DNA of 64,000 bases from HB2-32-21 sp041603535 (GTDB lineage: Bacteria; Pseudomonadota; Gammaproteobacteria; Pseudomonadales; Porticoccaceae). The translations under genes and the position numbers were made by a program. The stretch spans positions 1 through 64,000 of the forward strand of contig JBFIEE010000006.1 of the NCBI GenBank assembly GCA_041603535.1. The letters run 5' to 3'. This document shows, piece by piece, positions 17,106 through 26,590 of the stretch (its first letter is position 1; every line of letters begins with the position of its first letter). The notes under the pieces were generated by a model. The model worked only from the letters and a program-made list of their open reading frames with translations, was not told the origin of the DNA and searched no databases.

Positions 17106-18815
17106 TCAGCCATCGCCGTGGCGCAGTAATTTTCCGGAATAGTTATGGGTTTCTTCATCGTGGTCGATGGTGACTTCACCGTTTACCAGGATGTAGTTAT
17201 AACCCTTCGCCCGTTGTACGCGACGCCATTCGTTACCCGGCATATCGTGAACCACTTCGCCGTCGAGGATTTCGAGGTTCTCATAATCATAGACAACGAC
17301 GTCGGCCGGTGCACCTTCACGTAAGGTGCCGCGATTGTTAAACCCGGCCAGGGCTGCAGGCAGGGCACTTAAGCGCCAGTGGACTTCTTCCAGCGTCAAC
17401 ATGTTGTGTTCGCGAACATATTTGGCGATGGCCTCGGTTGGGTAGCGACCGGCGGTGAGAAAGCGCGTGTGTGCGCCGCCATCGGAAACCCCGAAGGTGA
17501 TAAAGGGATCATCAATAATCTCTTTCATGTATTCGAGGTTGCCGCCATTAGGTAGCATGGCAAAAAATTCCGCTTTAAGGTTGGTGCCCACCGCTATATC
17601 GAGCATGGCGTCTACCGGGTGTTTGCCCGTCTTCTCTGCAATAAGGCCTACTTTGTGATCCTTAAATTCTGCAAATTTATCTGAGTTAGGGCGGACCAGC
17701 ACCACATCCTCAATGGCGCCGGTGGCAGACATTCCGGGCGGGTTATCCTTAAGCCCCTGGCGTCTGGCGGGATCCCCCATTTTCTGTAACCGCTCTTCGA
17801 AAGTGCCTGTGGTCGCCTCGCGCCACGCTTCCGAGTCATCCCAAAGGTTCCATTCGTCCAGGGCAAAGGTGAAACCACAATCTGTGGTGAGGCCCTGGCC
17901 ATAAACCTTGTTGCCACGAGCATGACATTCGCTGAGCCACTTCAGCGTATCGCGATGCACGCTAGGGTCGTCGGCGACAGCCTGAACGACGTTGTATAGC
18001 AGCGGTCGACCACTCACTTCGGCCAGCTTTTCCATGTGTGCGCGGTCTTTCGCAGGATCATTGCCGCTGAGCATGGTGACCTGCATAAAACCTTCGTTAC
18101 GTCTGGCCAGTACTTTTGCCAGGGCAATACAGGTTTCGTCGTGCATGACATCGGTGGCCATGGGAGTGCCATCGTAATCGCGCTGTAAATCTGCGCCACA
18201 GCCTGGGGCCAGGCGCTGCGCGGACCAGCCACAGCCGCCAGCATCCATGGATTCTTCAAGGAGGCGGATGATTTCGGCTTCCTCTTCCGGCGTTGGCATT
18301 GCGCCCGCCTTGGCGCGCTCCAGACCCATCACCCAGACCAGAAGTGGCGCCAGGGGTACATAGGGCAGGATGTTGATGGCCTTGGGGGTGCGGTCAATGC
18401 TGTCGAGGTAGTCGGGAAAAGTAATCCAGTCCCAGGGCATGCCTTCCTTCATGGAATCAAAGGGAATGGCTTCTACCCGCGTCATTGACATCATTGAGCG
18501 CTCACGCATCTCCGGCGCGACGGGGGCGAAACCAAACCCGCAATTACCGATTACCACGGACGTGATGCCGTGCCAGCTCGACAGCGAGCAATAGGGATCC
18601 CAGAATAATTGGGCGTCATAATGGGTGTGCAGGTCGATAAAGCCGGGGCACACGTGCTTACCCTCGGCATCAATCACTTTATCCGCGTCGGCACCATCGA
18701 GGCGACCAATTTTGGCAATTAAGCCGTCCCTGATGCCAATATCAGCCTTGTAGCGCGGAATTCGGGTACCGTCGAATATGGTGCCGTTTTTGATAATTGT
18801 GTCGTAGGTAGCCAT
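17106..18815 (-). CDS. amidohydrolase family protein (D-aminoacylase-like)
   Basis: A 569-residue protein of the amidohydrolase-3 group. FIDLHTHYDAQLFWDP carries the HxH metal ligands; VIGNCGFGFAPV and the late GVSDGGAHTRF (metal-ligand Asp) match N-acyl-D-amino-acid deacylases. The final beta-sandwich contains GAPADVVVYD and VNGEVTI. It may hydrolyse N-acyl-D-amino acids or cyclic amides. The start is ATG at 18815 behind AGGAGGAAG; a longer frame (to 18869) runs through that ribosome site. Confidence 0.85.
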   Translation of the reverse strand: MATYDTIIKNGTIFDGTRIPRYKADIGIRDGLIAKIGRLDGADADKVIDAEGKHVCPGFIDLHTHYDAQLFWDPYCSLSSWHGITSVVIGNCGFGFAPVAPEMRERSMMSMTRVEAIPFDSMKEGMPWDWITFPDYLDSIDRTPKAINILPYVPLAPLLVWVMGLERAKAGAMPTPEEEAEIIRLLEESMDAGGCGWSAQRLAPGCGADLQRDYDGTPMATDVMHDETCIALAKVLARRNEGFMQVTMLSGNDPAKDRAHMEKLAEVSGRPLLYNVVQAVADDPSVHRDTLKWLSECHARGNKVYGQGLTTDCGFTFALDEWNLWDDSEAWREATTGTFEERLQKMGDPARRQGLKDNPPGMSATGAIEDVVLVRPNSDKFAEFKDHKVGLIAEKTGKHPVDAMLDIAVGTNLKAEFFAMLPNGGNLEYMKEIIDDPFITFGVSDGGAHTRFLTAGRYPTEAIAKYVREHNMLTLEEVHWRLSALPAALAGFNNRGTLREGAPADVVVYDYENLEILDGEVVHDMPGNEWRRVQRAKGYNYILVNGEVTIDHDEETHNYSGKLLRHGDG

Positions 18816-19131
18816 CTGTCTTCCTCCTGTGTTCGGTGTTCCGGTGTCGCGGCGACCGGGTTGTATCACCCATTACTGGCCCTGTGGTTAGACGTAAGCG
18901 GGTGGGTCGCCGTAATACTGAGAAATCCCGTACCTGTATTTGAGTTTGAATAGTTTTAGGTCAATTAAAGGTACTGCTTTGCGTCTGGCGGTACAAGCAC
19001 AAGTTGTTTATGCCGCTAAGGCATTTTAGAACAGATTGCTGAATTGAGTCGGTAATCTCACAGCCAGGGGTTCCGTGTTGGCCGTGCGGGGCGGTGTGAC
19101 AGGATGATGCGGAAGATTTTTTGGAGGCTAT
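18816..19131. other. 316-bp gap, promoter region of amidohydrolase gene
   Basis: No ORF, RNA gene or strong hairpin was seen. It contains the ribosome site and presumably the promoter of the amidohydrolase and the 3' end of the lipoprotein transcript. Confidence 0.6.
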
Positions 19132-19737
19132 CTAGATACCCTTTAGTATTCCGGAATCGATGCCCTGTAGCGGGCCGAGCGGATTCTTGCGAATTTTTTC
19201 ACCACTGACAAAAGGCTGCCCACTCCAAACCTTGTAGACGACGATCCCGTCATTGATAAGAATCAGTGCATAGAAGGACCAGCCAGATTCCAGTGTCCGC
19301 CGTCTGAAAGTCATTATATCCAGGGCAACGTTGCCGACGCGTTTACTTTTTGTGCTTTGGGGTTGGGCTTCATAGGCGACGCACTGGGCACGTGATGATA
19401 TGCAAAAGCTTACGGCGGGGTCGAGGTCATCCAGCGTGATAGATTGATTGGGCATAAAACGCTGGATGATATCCAGATACGAAAGGATATGGATGTTGGG
19501 TTGTGCATAGGGATCAAAACCGAGCTCTTTTAGTTCCTCGGTGGTTGTTTCATAGGGTTTGATTTTTTCATAGTCCTGCATAGCCTCTTCGAAACTGCCC
19601 CAGCGTGACCGGACATTGTTTTCCTCTCGGGGTAAGGCGTTGCCGCAGGCTGTGACTAGCGACGTTAAAGCAATTAGTGTCAGGAGGCTAGCGAGGGTAA
19701 ACCGTTTGCCTGGGGAGCGTTTTGCTGATGAGCTCAT
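19132..19737 (-). CDS. predicted lipoprotein
   Basis: A 201-residue protein with a signal peptide and lipobox SLVTAC (Cys31), then a mature domain with no motif I recognise. It has a Cys pair at SFCISSRAQC and a beta-rich end (WSFYALILINDGIVVYKVWSGQ). The start is ATG at 19737; the longer frame begins with TTG at 19761. Likely an envelope lipoprotein of unknown role. Confidence 0.75.
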   Translation of the reverse strand: MSSSAKRSPGKRFTLASLLTLIALTSLVTACGNALPREENNVRSRWGSFEEAMQDYEKIKPYETTTEELKELGFDPYAQPNIHILSYLDIIQRFMPNQSITLDDLDPAVSFCISSRAQCVAYEAQPQSTKSKRVGNVALDIMTFRRRTLESGWSFYALILINDGIVVYKVWSGQPFVSGEKIRKNPLGPLQGIDSGILKGI

Positions 19738-19867
19738 ATTGCCTTCGGGAGTTGTCGTCAATAACTGAACAGGGGTAAATGCAAGCGACGGCTAACGTCT
19801 CAGTTGCGGCCGTCCGGTTCCTGGCGAGATGATTTTTATTGCACCATCGTAATGCATATGGGCCTGG

Positions 19868-20215
19868 TCAGGCGGCCATACCGTAGGCCATGGCCGATTG
19901 CAGCAACGCCAGGCGATCCGCCGGTTCAACCGCCAGAATCTGGCATCCGGTACTTTGTTGGCGGGGTTTCTGTGCGTCTTTGGTTTGCCAGGCTATGCGT
20001 ATGCCAGCCTGCACAGTTACCATGCCCCGGGTCGGATGGGGAAGACTCAGAGAAACGAGGCGACGCGAACGGTAGGGAAACTCCCTGTTCGCAAAAAGCA
20101 TAAAACCGCCGGTAGAAATATTGCCGATATAGCCTATATCGGTGTTGCTTGCCAGGTCGCGAACCTTGGCAAGGGCCACAAACACTGTTCGCGGAGAGCG
20201 TTTAACGTTAGGCAA
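19868..20215 (-). CDS. PilZ domain protein
   Basis: A 115-residue single-domain protein. The GYIGNISTGGFML stretch matches the D/NxSxxG half of the PilZ cyclic-di-GMP motif, and KRSPRT supplies a basic segment where RxxxR is expected, though its spacing is not ideal. PilZ proteins transmit c-di-GMP signals to motility or exopolysaccharide systems. The start codon appears to be TTG (20215) with no clear ribosome site, so the true N-terminus may differ. No target gene lies nearby. Confidence 0.7.
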   Translation of the reverse strand: MPNVKRSPRTVFVALAKVRDLASNTDIGYIGNISTGGFMLFANREFPYRSRRLVSLSLPHPTRGMVTVQAGIRIAWQTKDAQKPRQQSTGCQILAVEPADRLALLQSAMAYGMAA

Positions 20216-20318
20216 AATTATTGTTCTAGTCGCTGCAATTGAGTTGCACGGATGATAACGAACCTGACTATATCTGCCAAGTTTTTTGTCAGGCGGTCAG
20301 CCATTTGCCGTCGGCAGT

Positions 20319-21746
20319 CTAAGGCTGATTGTTTATCGCTAGCAGCGCCTTGCGAGATGTCTGATTGAGTCGTGTGCCAGCCAGGCAGGAGATCAGTATC
20401 AGGGTAATCACCATACCGACCCAGAAGCCTTCGACCCCCAGCGGCGTGCCCCAGAACTCGGTTAGCGCAAGAGAGTAGGACAACGGGAACCCGATAATCC
20501 AGTAGCCTGTGAAGGCGAGTATGACCGTAATGCGGGTGTCCTTATAGCCGCGCAACGCACCATTGGCACCGACATTTATGGCGTCGAATACCCGAAACGC
20601 GGCTGCGTAAATCAGTAAGTGAGAGGCCAGTTCCCGCACCGCCGGATCCGCTGAAAACAGCGCGGCTATCGGGTCGCGGAAAATAATAACGAAAGCGGCC
20701 TGAATCAGGGCGATACAGGCCGTTAACCCTAAACCGGTAAAGCATATACGTCGAGCAATGGCCGGATTTTGGCGACCCATTTCATGGGCACAGAGCACGG
20801 AAATTGCCTGAGATATACCCATCGGAATCATAAACATGGCCCAGTCAAAGGAAATGGCCACGGTATGGCCGCTGACCACCACTGCACCCATGTGGGCGAT
20901 TAACAGGGGGATCAGCATAAAAAACCCACCCTCCGAGAGGATTGCGCCACCGACGGGCAGGCCGATGCGTAGGGTTTCCTTGATCATGTCCAGGTCGATG
21001 CGCCCGCCGGGTATCAGCAGGCGATAGTTGCGCAGGGCATTGGCGTAGCGAGCGTACCAGGCTTCACCAGCAACAATAAACAGGCAGACTATAAAAGAGG
21101 CCCAGCCGCAACCCGCACCGCCGAGCGCGGGTAAACCCCATTTCCCCAGGACCAGCGCATAATCCAGGGGGATATTGGCCAGGAAGCCAATCAGGTTGAA
21201 GGTCATGGCCGGGCGCGCCTGCCCCATGCCTTCAAAGGTCGTCCTGAGGGCCATCATAAAGGGCAGTAAGAGAGCCGTGCCGAGCATTGGTAAAAGGTAG
21301 CGAACCGTGACGTTCGCGACATGCTCGTTTATATCGAGTCGCGGCAGGGCTAGCATGCCAATACTAACAAGCGATGTGCACAGTAAACCGAGAGGCAGGC
21401 ACAGCCACAGGCAGTTTTGCAATTGTCGCCGCAATGCCCCGAAGTTTCCGGCGCCGTAAAGTTGGCCGATGATGGGTCCGTTGCCCAGTACAATGCCCAC
21501 TACCAGCATGATCGCGAGGTTGAAGATGGTGCCGCCCAGAGCTACACCGGCCAGGTCATCTGTGCTGGTTCGTCCGGCGATGATGATGTCGGTAATGGTC
21601 ATCCCGACAATGGCCAGCTGGCCCACGGTAATGGGCAGCGCCAGGCGCACGAGACGCCTGATATCCTGACCGAGGACGTGCCGCTGCAGCAAAGGAGTTG
21701 GCACAGTGATATTTTCGCGGTTGATGGAAAGATGCTGTATTTTCAA
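20319..21746 (-). CDS. MATE family efflux transporter
   Basis: 475 residues with twelve hydrophobic segments in two MatE halves. RLALPITVGQLAIVGMTITDIIIAGR and NGPIIGQLYGAG near the N-terminus are typical of NorM-like Na+/H+ multidrug exporters. The start codon is probably TTG at 21746 or GTG at 21704; neither has a good ribosome site. Substrate unknown. Confidence 0.9.
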   Translation of the reverse strand: MKIQHLSINRENITVPTPLLQRHVLGQDIRRLVRLALPITVGQLAIVGMTITDIIIAGRTSTDDLAGVALGGTIFNLAIMLVVGIVLGNGPIIGQLYGAGNFGALRRQLQNCLWLCLPLGLLCTSLVSIGMLALPRLDINEHVANVTVRYLLPMLGTALLLPFMMALRTTFEGMGQARPAMTFNLIGFLANIPLDYALVLGKWGLPALGGAGCGWASFIVCLFIVAGEAWYARYANALRNYRLLIPGGRIDLDMIKETLRIGLPVGGAILSEGGFFMLIPLLIAHMGAVVVSGHTVAISFDWAMFMIPMGISQAISVLCAHEMGRQNPAIARRICFTGLGLTACIALIQAAFVIIFRDPIAALFSADPAVRELASHLLIYAAAFRVFDAINVGANGALRGYKDTRITVILAFTGYWIIGFPLSYSLALTEFWGTPLGVEGFWVGMVITLILISCLAGTRLNQTSRKALLAINNQP

Positions 21747-21798
21747 TTATTTTAATGACGGCCACTAGGCGAATCTGTAACTTTAGCGAGGCAATTTG

Positions 21799-23322
21799 AT
21801 GGGAGAGACATGGGTGTCACTGTTAATACTGGTGCTGGAACTTTTCGCGGCACTGGTACTGGCGTTGTTTGTCGCCAGTTTAATCGCATTGGTGCGGATG
21901 TATATTGTTGATGTTCGGCAGAAGCAGCATGCCATTCGCCGGAATTACCCGGTGATCGGCAGGTTTCGATATATTTTTGAACGTCTGGGGCAATTTTTTC
22001 GGCAATATTTTTTCGCCCAGGATCAGGAGGAAATGCCGTTTAATCGCGCGCAACGCTCCTGGGTTTATCGTGCAGCCAAAAATGTTGACGGTACGCTGGC
22101 CTTTGGTTCCACGAAAAACACCTATCAGCCGGGCACCGTGTTGTTTGCCTCACACCCTTTCCCCACCCTGGAAGAAGATTGTGTCGAACCTGGCGAGTTC
22201 GTCGTTGGGCCCCATTGTCGGCAGCCGTACCGCAGCCGATCCTTTTTCAATATATCGGCGATGAGCTTCGGTGCAATTTCTCGCCCCGCAGTAATAGCTC
22301 TGTCGAAGGGTGCGGCCAGGGCGGGTTGCTGGTTGAATACCGGTGAAGGTGGGCTTTCCAGTTATCATCTGGAAGGTGGCTGTGACATCGTTTTTCAGAT
22401 TGGCACCGCAAAATTTGGGGTGCGTAATGAAGCAGGTCTGCTGGACGACGCCAAATTGCTCGGTGTGGCGGCGCTGCCTCAGGTAAAAATGATTGAAATT
22501 AAAATCAGTCAGGGCGCTAAACCCGGCAAGGGTGGTATTTTGCCGGGGATCAAGGTTACCGAAGAAATAGCCCGTATACGCAGTATTCCGGTGGGAGAAG
22601 ACGCGATCAGTCCCAACGGTCATCCAGAGATTCGCAATGTTGATCAGTTACTTGACAGTATCGTGCACATCCGCGAATTAACCGGCAAGCCTGTTGGTTT
22701 CAAAATGGTGGTTGGTGGTACCAGCTTCTTTGATGATCTGTGCAGCGCGATTAAGCGTCGGGGCATCAAGGAATCAGCGCCAGATTTCATCACCATCGAT
22801 AGTGGTGACGGGGGCACTGGTGCGGCACCGCAGAGCTTGCTGGATCATGTTGGCCTAAATATCAGCGAAACGCTGCCGCTAGTGATTGATAAACTTCGTC
22901 AAGAAGGGCTGAAGGACAGGATTGCCGTGGTCGCCAGCGGCAAGTTAATCACGCCGGTTGATGTTTCATGGGCGCTGTGTGTGGGTGCGGATTTCGTCGT
23001 TTCAGCACGTGGCCATATGTTTGCCCTCGGATGTATCCAGGCCATGCAGTGCAATAAAAATACCTGCCCAACCGGGGTGACTACACATGACCCGGATCTA
23101 CAAAAGGGTCTGGACCCTACCAATAAGGCTGAACGTGTCGCGCACTATGTGGCCAATATGCAAAAGGAAGTGGGTGTCATTGCCCACTCCTGTGGCGTGC
23201 GTGAGCCGAGAGAATTGAATCGCAAGCATGCGCGTATCGTCACCGAGTTTGGCCAATCAGTACCTATGGATGTGTTCTATACCAAAGCCGCGCAGCAGAA
23301 CCCGCTTTTCCCGCGCACCTGA
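21799..23322 (+). CDS. FMN-binding glutamate synthase family protein
   Basis: A 507-residue protein with one N-terminal membrane helix (~res 8-34) and a GltS-type TIM barrel. SFFNISAMSFGAISRPAV, GEGGLSSYH, KPGKGGILPG, IDSGDGGTGAAP and the cysteine cluster GCIQAMQCNKNTCPTG (FMN/[3Fe-4S] site) are present. It lacks the glutaminase domain, so it is not classical GOGAT. This membrane-anchored form is widespread but its reaction is unsettled. ATG at 21799 has GAGG seven bases upstream. Confidence 0.88.
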   Translation: MGETWVSLLILVLELFAALVLALFVASLIALVRMYIVDVRQKQHAIRRNYPVIGRFRYIFERLGQFFRQYFFAQDQEEMPFNRAQRSWVYRAAKNVDGTLAFGSTKNTYQPGTVLFASHPFPTLEEDCVEPGEFVVGPHCRQPYRSRSFFNISAMSFGAISRPAVIALSKGAARAGCWLNTGEGGLSSYHLEGGCDIVFQIGTAKFGVRNEAGLLDDAKLLGVAALPQVKMIEIKISQGAKPGKGGILPGIKVTEEIARIRSIPVGEDAISPNGHPEIRNVDQLLDSIVHIRELTGKPVGFKMVVGGTSFFDDLCSAIKRRGIKESAPDFITIDSGDGGTGAAPQSLLDHVGLNISETLPLVIDKLRQEGLKDRIAVVASGKLITPVDVSWALCVGADFVVSARGHMFALGCIQAMQCNKNTCPTGVTTHDPDLQKGLDPTNKAERVAHYVANMQKEVGVIAHSCGVREPRELNRKHARIVTEFGQSVPMDVFYTKAAQQNPLFPRT

Positions 23323-23535
23323 ATCCCTTGATCTTCCGTTTGTACAATAGCTGGGAATTATTTGCCTGATCAGTTCTCTAATGCCTCGGTATCGATAAGC
23401 CTGCCTGTGCAGAAGGGTGAGTCCAGAAGGGTGCGTTCAGGTGGCAGTCCCCGGGCGGCTGAGGTGACCGGCTGGCGTGGCCGAGGCGCACAGCCGCAGT
23501 TCCGCTGACAGGACTTTTTTTAAGGGAAGCTTGCA

Positions 23536-24198
23536 ATGAACACTTTAGTGGCGTGTTACACGACTTTTCATCGCGCGATCCGAAAGCGCTTCACGCATTT
23601 GGACGGTATAGCCCCGTTGCTGCTCCGACTGTATCTGGCCCCGGTGATGATCGCAGCTGGTTGGCATAAGTTTCAGAATTTTGATGACATGGTGTCCTGG
23701 TTTGGTAACGACGACTGGGGTTTGGGCTTGCCAGCACCGGCATTGATGGTTTTTCTTGCCGCATTTACTGAGTTTGTCGGGGGGTTGGCGTTGTTGATTG
23801 GGTTGGCCGTGCGGTGGTTCGCAGTGCCACTAATGATCTCCATGGTTGTTGCTGCACTTACTGTGCACTGGCAGCACGGTTGGTTTGCTATTGCACCTGG
23901 CAGTCCCGATACCAGCACCGCCAAAGTACTGGCCAGTATCGGCGTGCCGGCGGCGCGCAGGAGTCTTGAGAACAGCGTTGAGGTCGGCAAGCGTGTCAGC
24001 GCAGCCAAGGAGGTGCTTCGAGAGCATGCGAATTACAGCTGGCTGACTGAAAAAGGTAATTTTGTCGTGCTAAATAATGGGATTGAATTTGCGGCCACCT
24101 ATTTTGTCATGTTGTTGAGTTTGCTGTTTATGGGGGGCGGGCGCTATGTCAGCGTTGACGATTGGCTGAAGCGTATTTTCTGGGAGGCTGGCGATTAG
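23536..24198 (+). CDS. DoxX family membrane protein (HvfX-like)
   Basis: A 220-residue protein with four transmembrane helices in DoxX arrangement (LLLRLYLAPVMIAAGWHKF, FLAAFTEFVGGLALLIGLAVRWFAVPLM). A ~75-residue hydrophilic insert precedes the last helix. The insert and motifs resemble HvfX proteins that accompany copper-binding peptide (bufferin-type) operons, but no HvfA/B/C genes are adjacent. AAGGGAAG lies before the ATG. Function open. Confidence 0.75.
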   Translation: MNTLVACYTTFHRAIRKRFTHLDGIAPLLLRLYLAPVMIAAGWHKFQNFDDMVSWFGNDDWGLGLPAPALMVFLAAFTEFVGGLALLIGLAVRWFAVPLMISMVVAALTVHWQHGWFAIAPGSPDTSTAKVLASIGVPAARRSLENSVEVGKRVSAAKEVLREHANYSWLTEKGNFVVLNNGIEFAATYFVMLLSLLFMGGGRYVSVDDWLKRIFWEAGD

Positions 24199-24334
24199 CG
24201 CCCGTCACCGTATCCATTCTGACAGCGTTCCCTGCAAAGAGGGTTATTTCACGACTGTGTTACAATCCGCCCCTTTTAAATTTTGTGGTGGCTCGCTAGC
24301 GTAGCCTGGTGGGTGCCCGACAAGCGGGTTCGGC

Positions 24335-25678
24335 ATGAGTGAAGAGCAGCAGAAAAATATAGAGCAGGTTACAGAAAAGCCCCGAACGGCGCCCAGAAGG
24401 GGGCGGCGAGGTGGCCGCAGCCGTGGTGGCCGTGGCAAAACCGCGAATGGATGGACGCCGGCACAATTTGTTGTAGAGGCGGAACCTGGCAAGGTTCGTT
24501 TTCATGATCTTGATCTTCCGGATGAGCTGATGCATGGCATCGCCGATCTGGGTTTCAAATATTGTTCGCCGATCCAGGCCCGTTCGCTGCCCTTCACGCT
24601 GCGTGGTCATGATGTGGTTGGCAAGGCGCAGACCGGAACCGGTAAGACAGCCGCTTTTCTGTTAACCATTATTGATGATCAGCTAAAAAATCCGATCACG
24701 GCTGAGCGTTTTGCCGGTGAGGCCAGGTCACTGATTATCGCACCTACCCGCGAATTGGTGATGCAGATCGCCGAAGACGCGCGGGATTTGACTCGCCACA
24801 CCGACTTGACCGTGCATACCCTGGTTGGCGGCATGGACTACGACAAACAGCGTCGTCATTTACACGAAAACCTGTGCGATATCCTGGTTGCGACCCCGGG
24901 TCGTTTGCTCGACTTCTGCGGCAGTAACGATGTCTACCTCGATCAGGTAGAGGTGCTGGTGATCGATGAGGCAGACCGTATGCTCGATATGGGATTTATC
25001 CCCCAGGTACGGCGCATTGTCCGCCAGGCACCGAAGAAGGACTGCCGTCAGACGCTGCTTTTTTCAGCGACGTTCACACCGGAGGTGATCAGTCTCGCCG
25101 AGCAATGGACTCACGAGGCGGTAACCCTGGAAATTAAGCCTGAGCGAGTTGCAACCGATTCGGTAACCCAGAAAGTCTACATCACTGAAACCCGCCAGAA
25201 GTTAGATTTACTGCTGAATATTCTGCGCAGTGATGAGGTTGAAAGCGTCATCGTTTTCGCCAATCGCCGCGATCAGTGCCGGCGCCTGCAGGAGCGTTTG
25301 GCGCGGCTCGGTTTTGACGTCGGCCTGCTGTCCGGTGAGGTGGCCCAGAACCGGCGGGTCAGAACCCTGGATGATTTTAAATCGGGAAAAATTAAGGTGT
25401 TGGTGGCCACTGACGTCGCCGGGCGCGGCATCCATATAGACGGCATCAGTCACGTCATCAACTTCACCTTGCCGGAAGAGCCGGAAGACTATGTGCATCG
25501 CATCGGGCGCACCGGTCGTGCTGGCAAAACCGGCACCTCTATCAGCTTTGCCTGTGAAGACGACGCCTTCCTGCTGGAGCCAATTGAGAAGCTGTTGGGT
25601 GAAAAGCTTGATTGCGGCCGTCCGCCTCAGGAGTTATTGGCTGCTCAGCCCGAACGTCAGGCGTCCAGCCAGAAGTGA
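24335..25678 (+). CDS. rhlB: ATP-dependent RNA helicase RhlB
   Basis: A 447-residue DEAD-box helicase. A basic low-complexity N-terminus (APRRGRRGGRSRGGRGK, res ~20-37) precedes Q motif FKYCSPIQ, motif I AQTGTGKT, Ia PTRELV, II DEAD, III SATF, V ATDVAGRGI and VI HRIGRTGR. The YCSPIQARSLPFTLRGHD stretch matches RhlB, the degradosome helicase, better than RhlE or SrmB. Convergent with cysZ. Confidence 0.9.
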   Translation: MSEEQQKNIEQVTEKPRTAPRRGRRGGRSRGGRGKTANGWTPAQFVVEAEPGKVRFHDLDLPDELMHGIADLGFKYCSPIQARSLPFTLRGHDVVGKAQTGTGKTAAFLLTIIDDQLKNPITAERFAGEARSLIIAPTRELVMQIAEDARDLTRHTDLTVHTLVGGMDYDKQRRHLHENLCDILVATPGRLLDFCGSNDVYLDQVEVLVIDEADRMLDMGFIPQVRRIVRQAPKKDCRQTLLFSATFTPEVISLAEQWTHEAVTLEIKPERVATDSVTQKVYITETRQKLDLLLNILRSDEVESVIVFANRRDQCRRLQERLARLGFDVGLLSGEVAQNRRVRTLDDFKSGKIKVLVATDVAGRGIHIDGISHVINFTLPEEPEDYVHRIGRTGRAGKTGTSISFACEDDAFLLEPIEKLLGEKLDCGRPPQELLAAQPERQASSQK

Positions 25679-25715
25679 TTCCCTGAGGGGTGACTCGCGG
25701 GGTTAGTCAGTTGGT

Positions 25716-26480
25716 TTAATGGACGGGTTTTGTCGGCACCGGTGCCGGATGTTGCGTAGCGAACTCCCTCAACCAGAGAGAGGTGGCGCCGGTTACCGCT
25801 GCAGGTAGCACCAGCAGATTGATCAGTGGTATGGATGTCCCCAGTAACACGAATCCCCCAAAAGTGGTTGTCAGTTGCCGCTTTTTTTTGACCTCTTCAC
25901 GAAGTTTATCGAAGGTGACCTGATTGTTGTCGGCCGGATAATCAAGATACTGCAGGGACAGCGACCACGCGCCCCATAAAAATGCGATAAATGGTGCGAG
26001 CAGATTCAGGGCGGGAAGCAAAGATAGCACCAGGCACAGCAACAAAACGGCGATGATTCGCGGCGTAAAATACAACAGTTTGCGGAGTTCCCGGACAAAG
26101 GCGCGACCCGCAATCAGTCTGGCGTCTTGCCATGTTAGTGGTTGTTCGTTGATCGTCCCTGTCAATACTTGCTGAGTGCGCTCCGCTAGCAGGCCATAAA
26201 ATGGCGACGCGATGAGATTGGCAATGATGGCAAAGGTATAGCCGTAGACCAGTATCAGCAGCAGCGCGAACAGCGCCCACACCAGCCACACGATAAAGCC
26301 CAGCCAGTCCGGCAGCCAACCGGTGAGGCCGCTAAGCAGGCCGTTAAACTGCTCAATGGCGATAAAAGTAATCCCGACAAAGAGCAGGATGTTGATCAGT
26401 AAGGGAATAATGACCCACATTCTGATCCCCGGCCTGGTCAACAGGGTAAAACCTTTGAAAAAGTGATTGAGTCCTGTCAT
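25716..26480 (-). CDS. cysZ: sulfate transporter CysZ
   Basis: A 254-residue membrane protein with four to six hydrophobic helices. GFTLLTRPGIRMWVIIPLLINILLF at the N-terminus and LIASPFYGLLAE are CysZ signatures. CysZ is a sulfate channel feeding cysteine synthesis. No cys genes are adjacent. Confidence 0.92.
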   Translation of the reverse strand: MTGLNHFFKGFTLLTRPGIRMWVIIPLLINILLFVGITFIAIEQFNGLLSGLTGWLPDWLGFIVWLVWALFALLLILVYGYTFAIIANLIASPFYGLLAERTQQVLTGTINEQPLTWQDARLIAGRAFVRELRKLLYFTPRIIAVLLLCLVLSLLPALNLLAPFIAFLWGAWSLSLQYLDYPADNNQVTFDKLREEVKKKRQLTTTFGGFVLLGTSIPLINLLVLPAAVTGATSLWLREFATQHPAPVPTKPVH

Positions 26481-26590
26481 GGGTTGATTTTACTGCCTCT
26501 GCAACGATGCTTTTTCGACAATGACTTTGCTTAGTGGGATGACGGGTGACAGAATACGCTCCCATCAAATTTCTGGTAACCCATTACATC

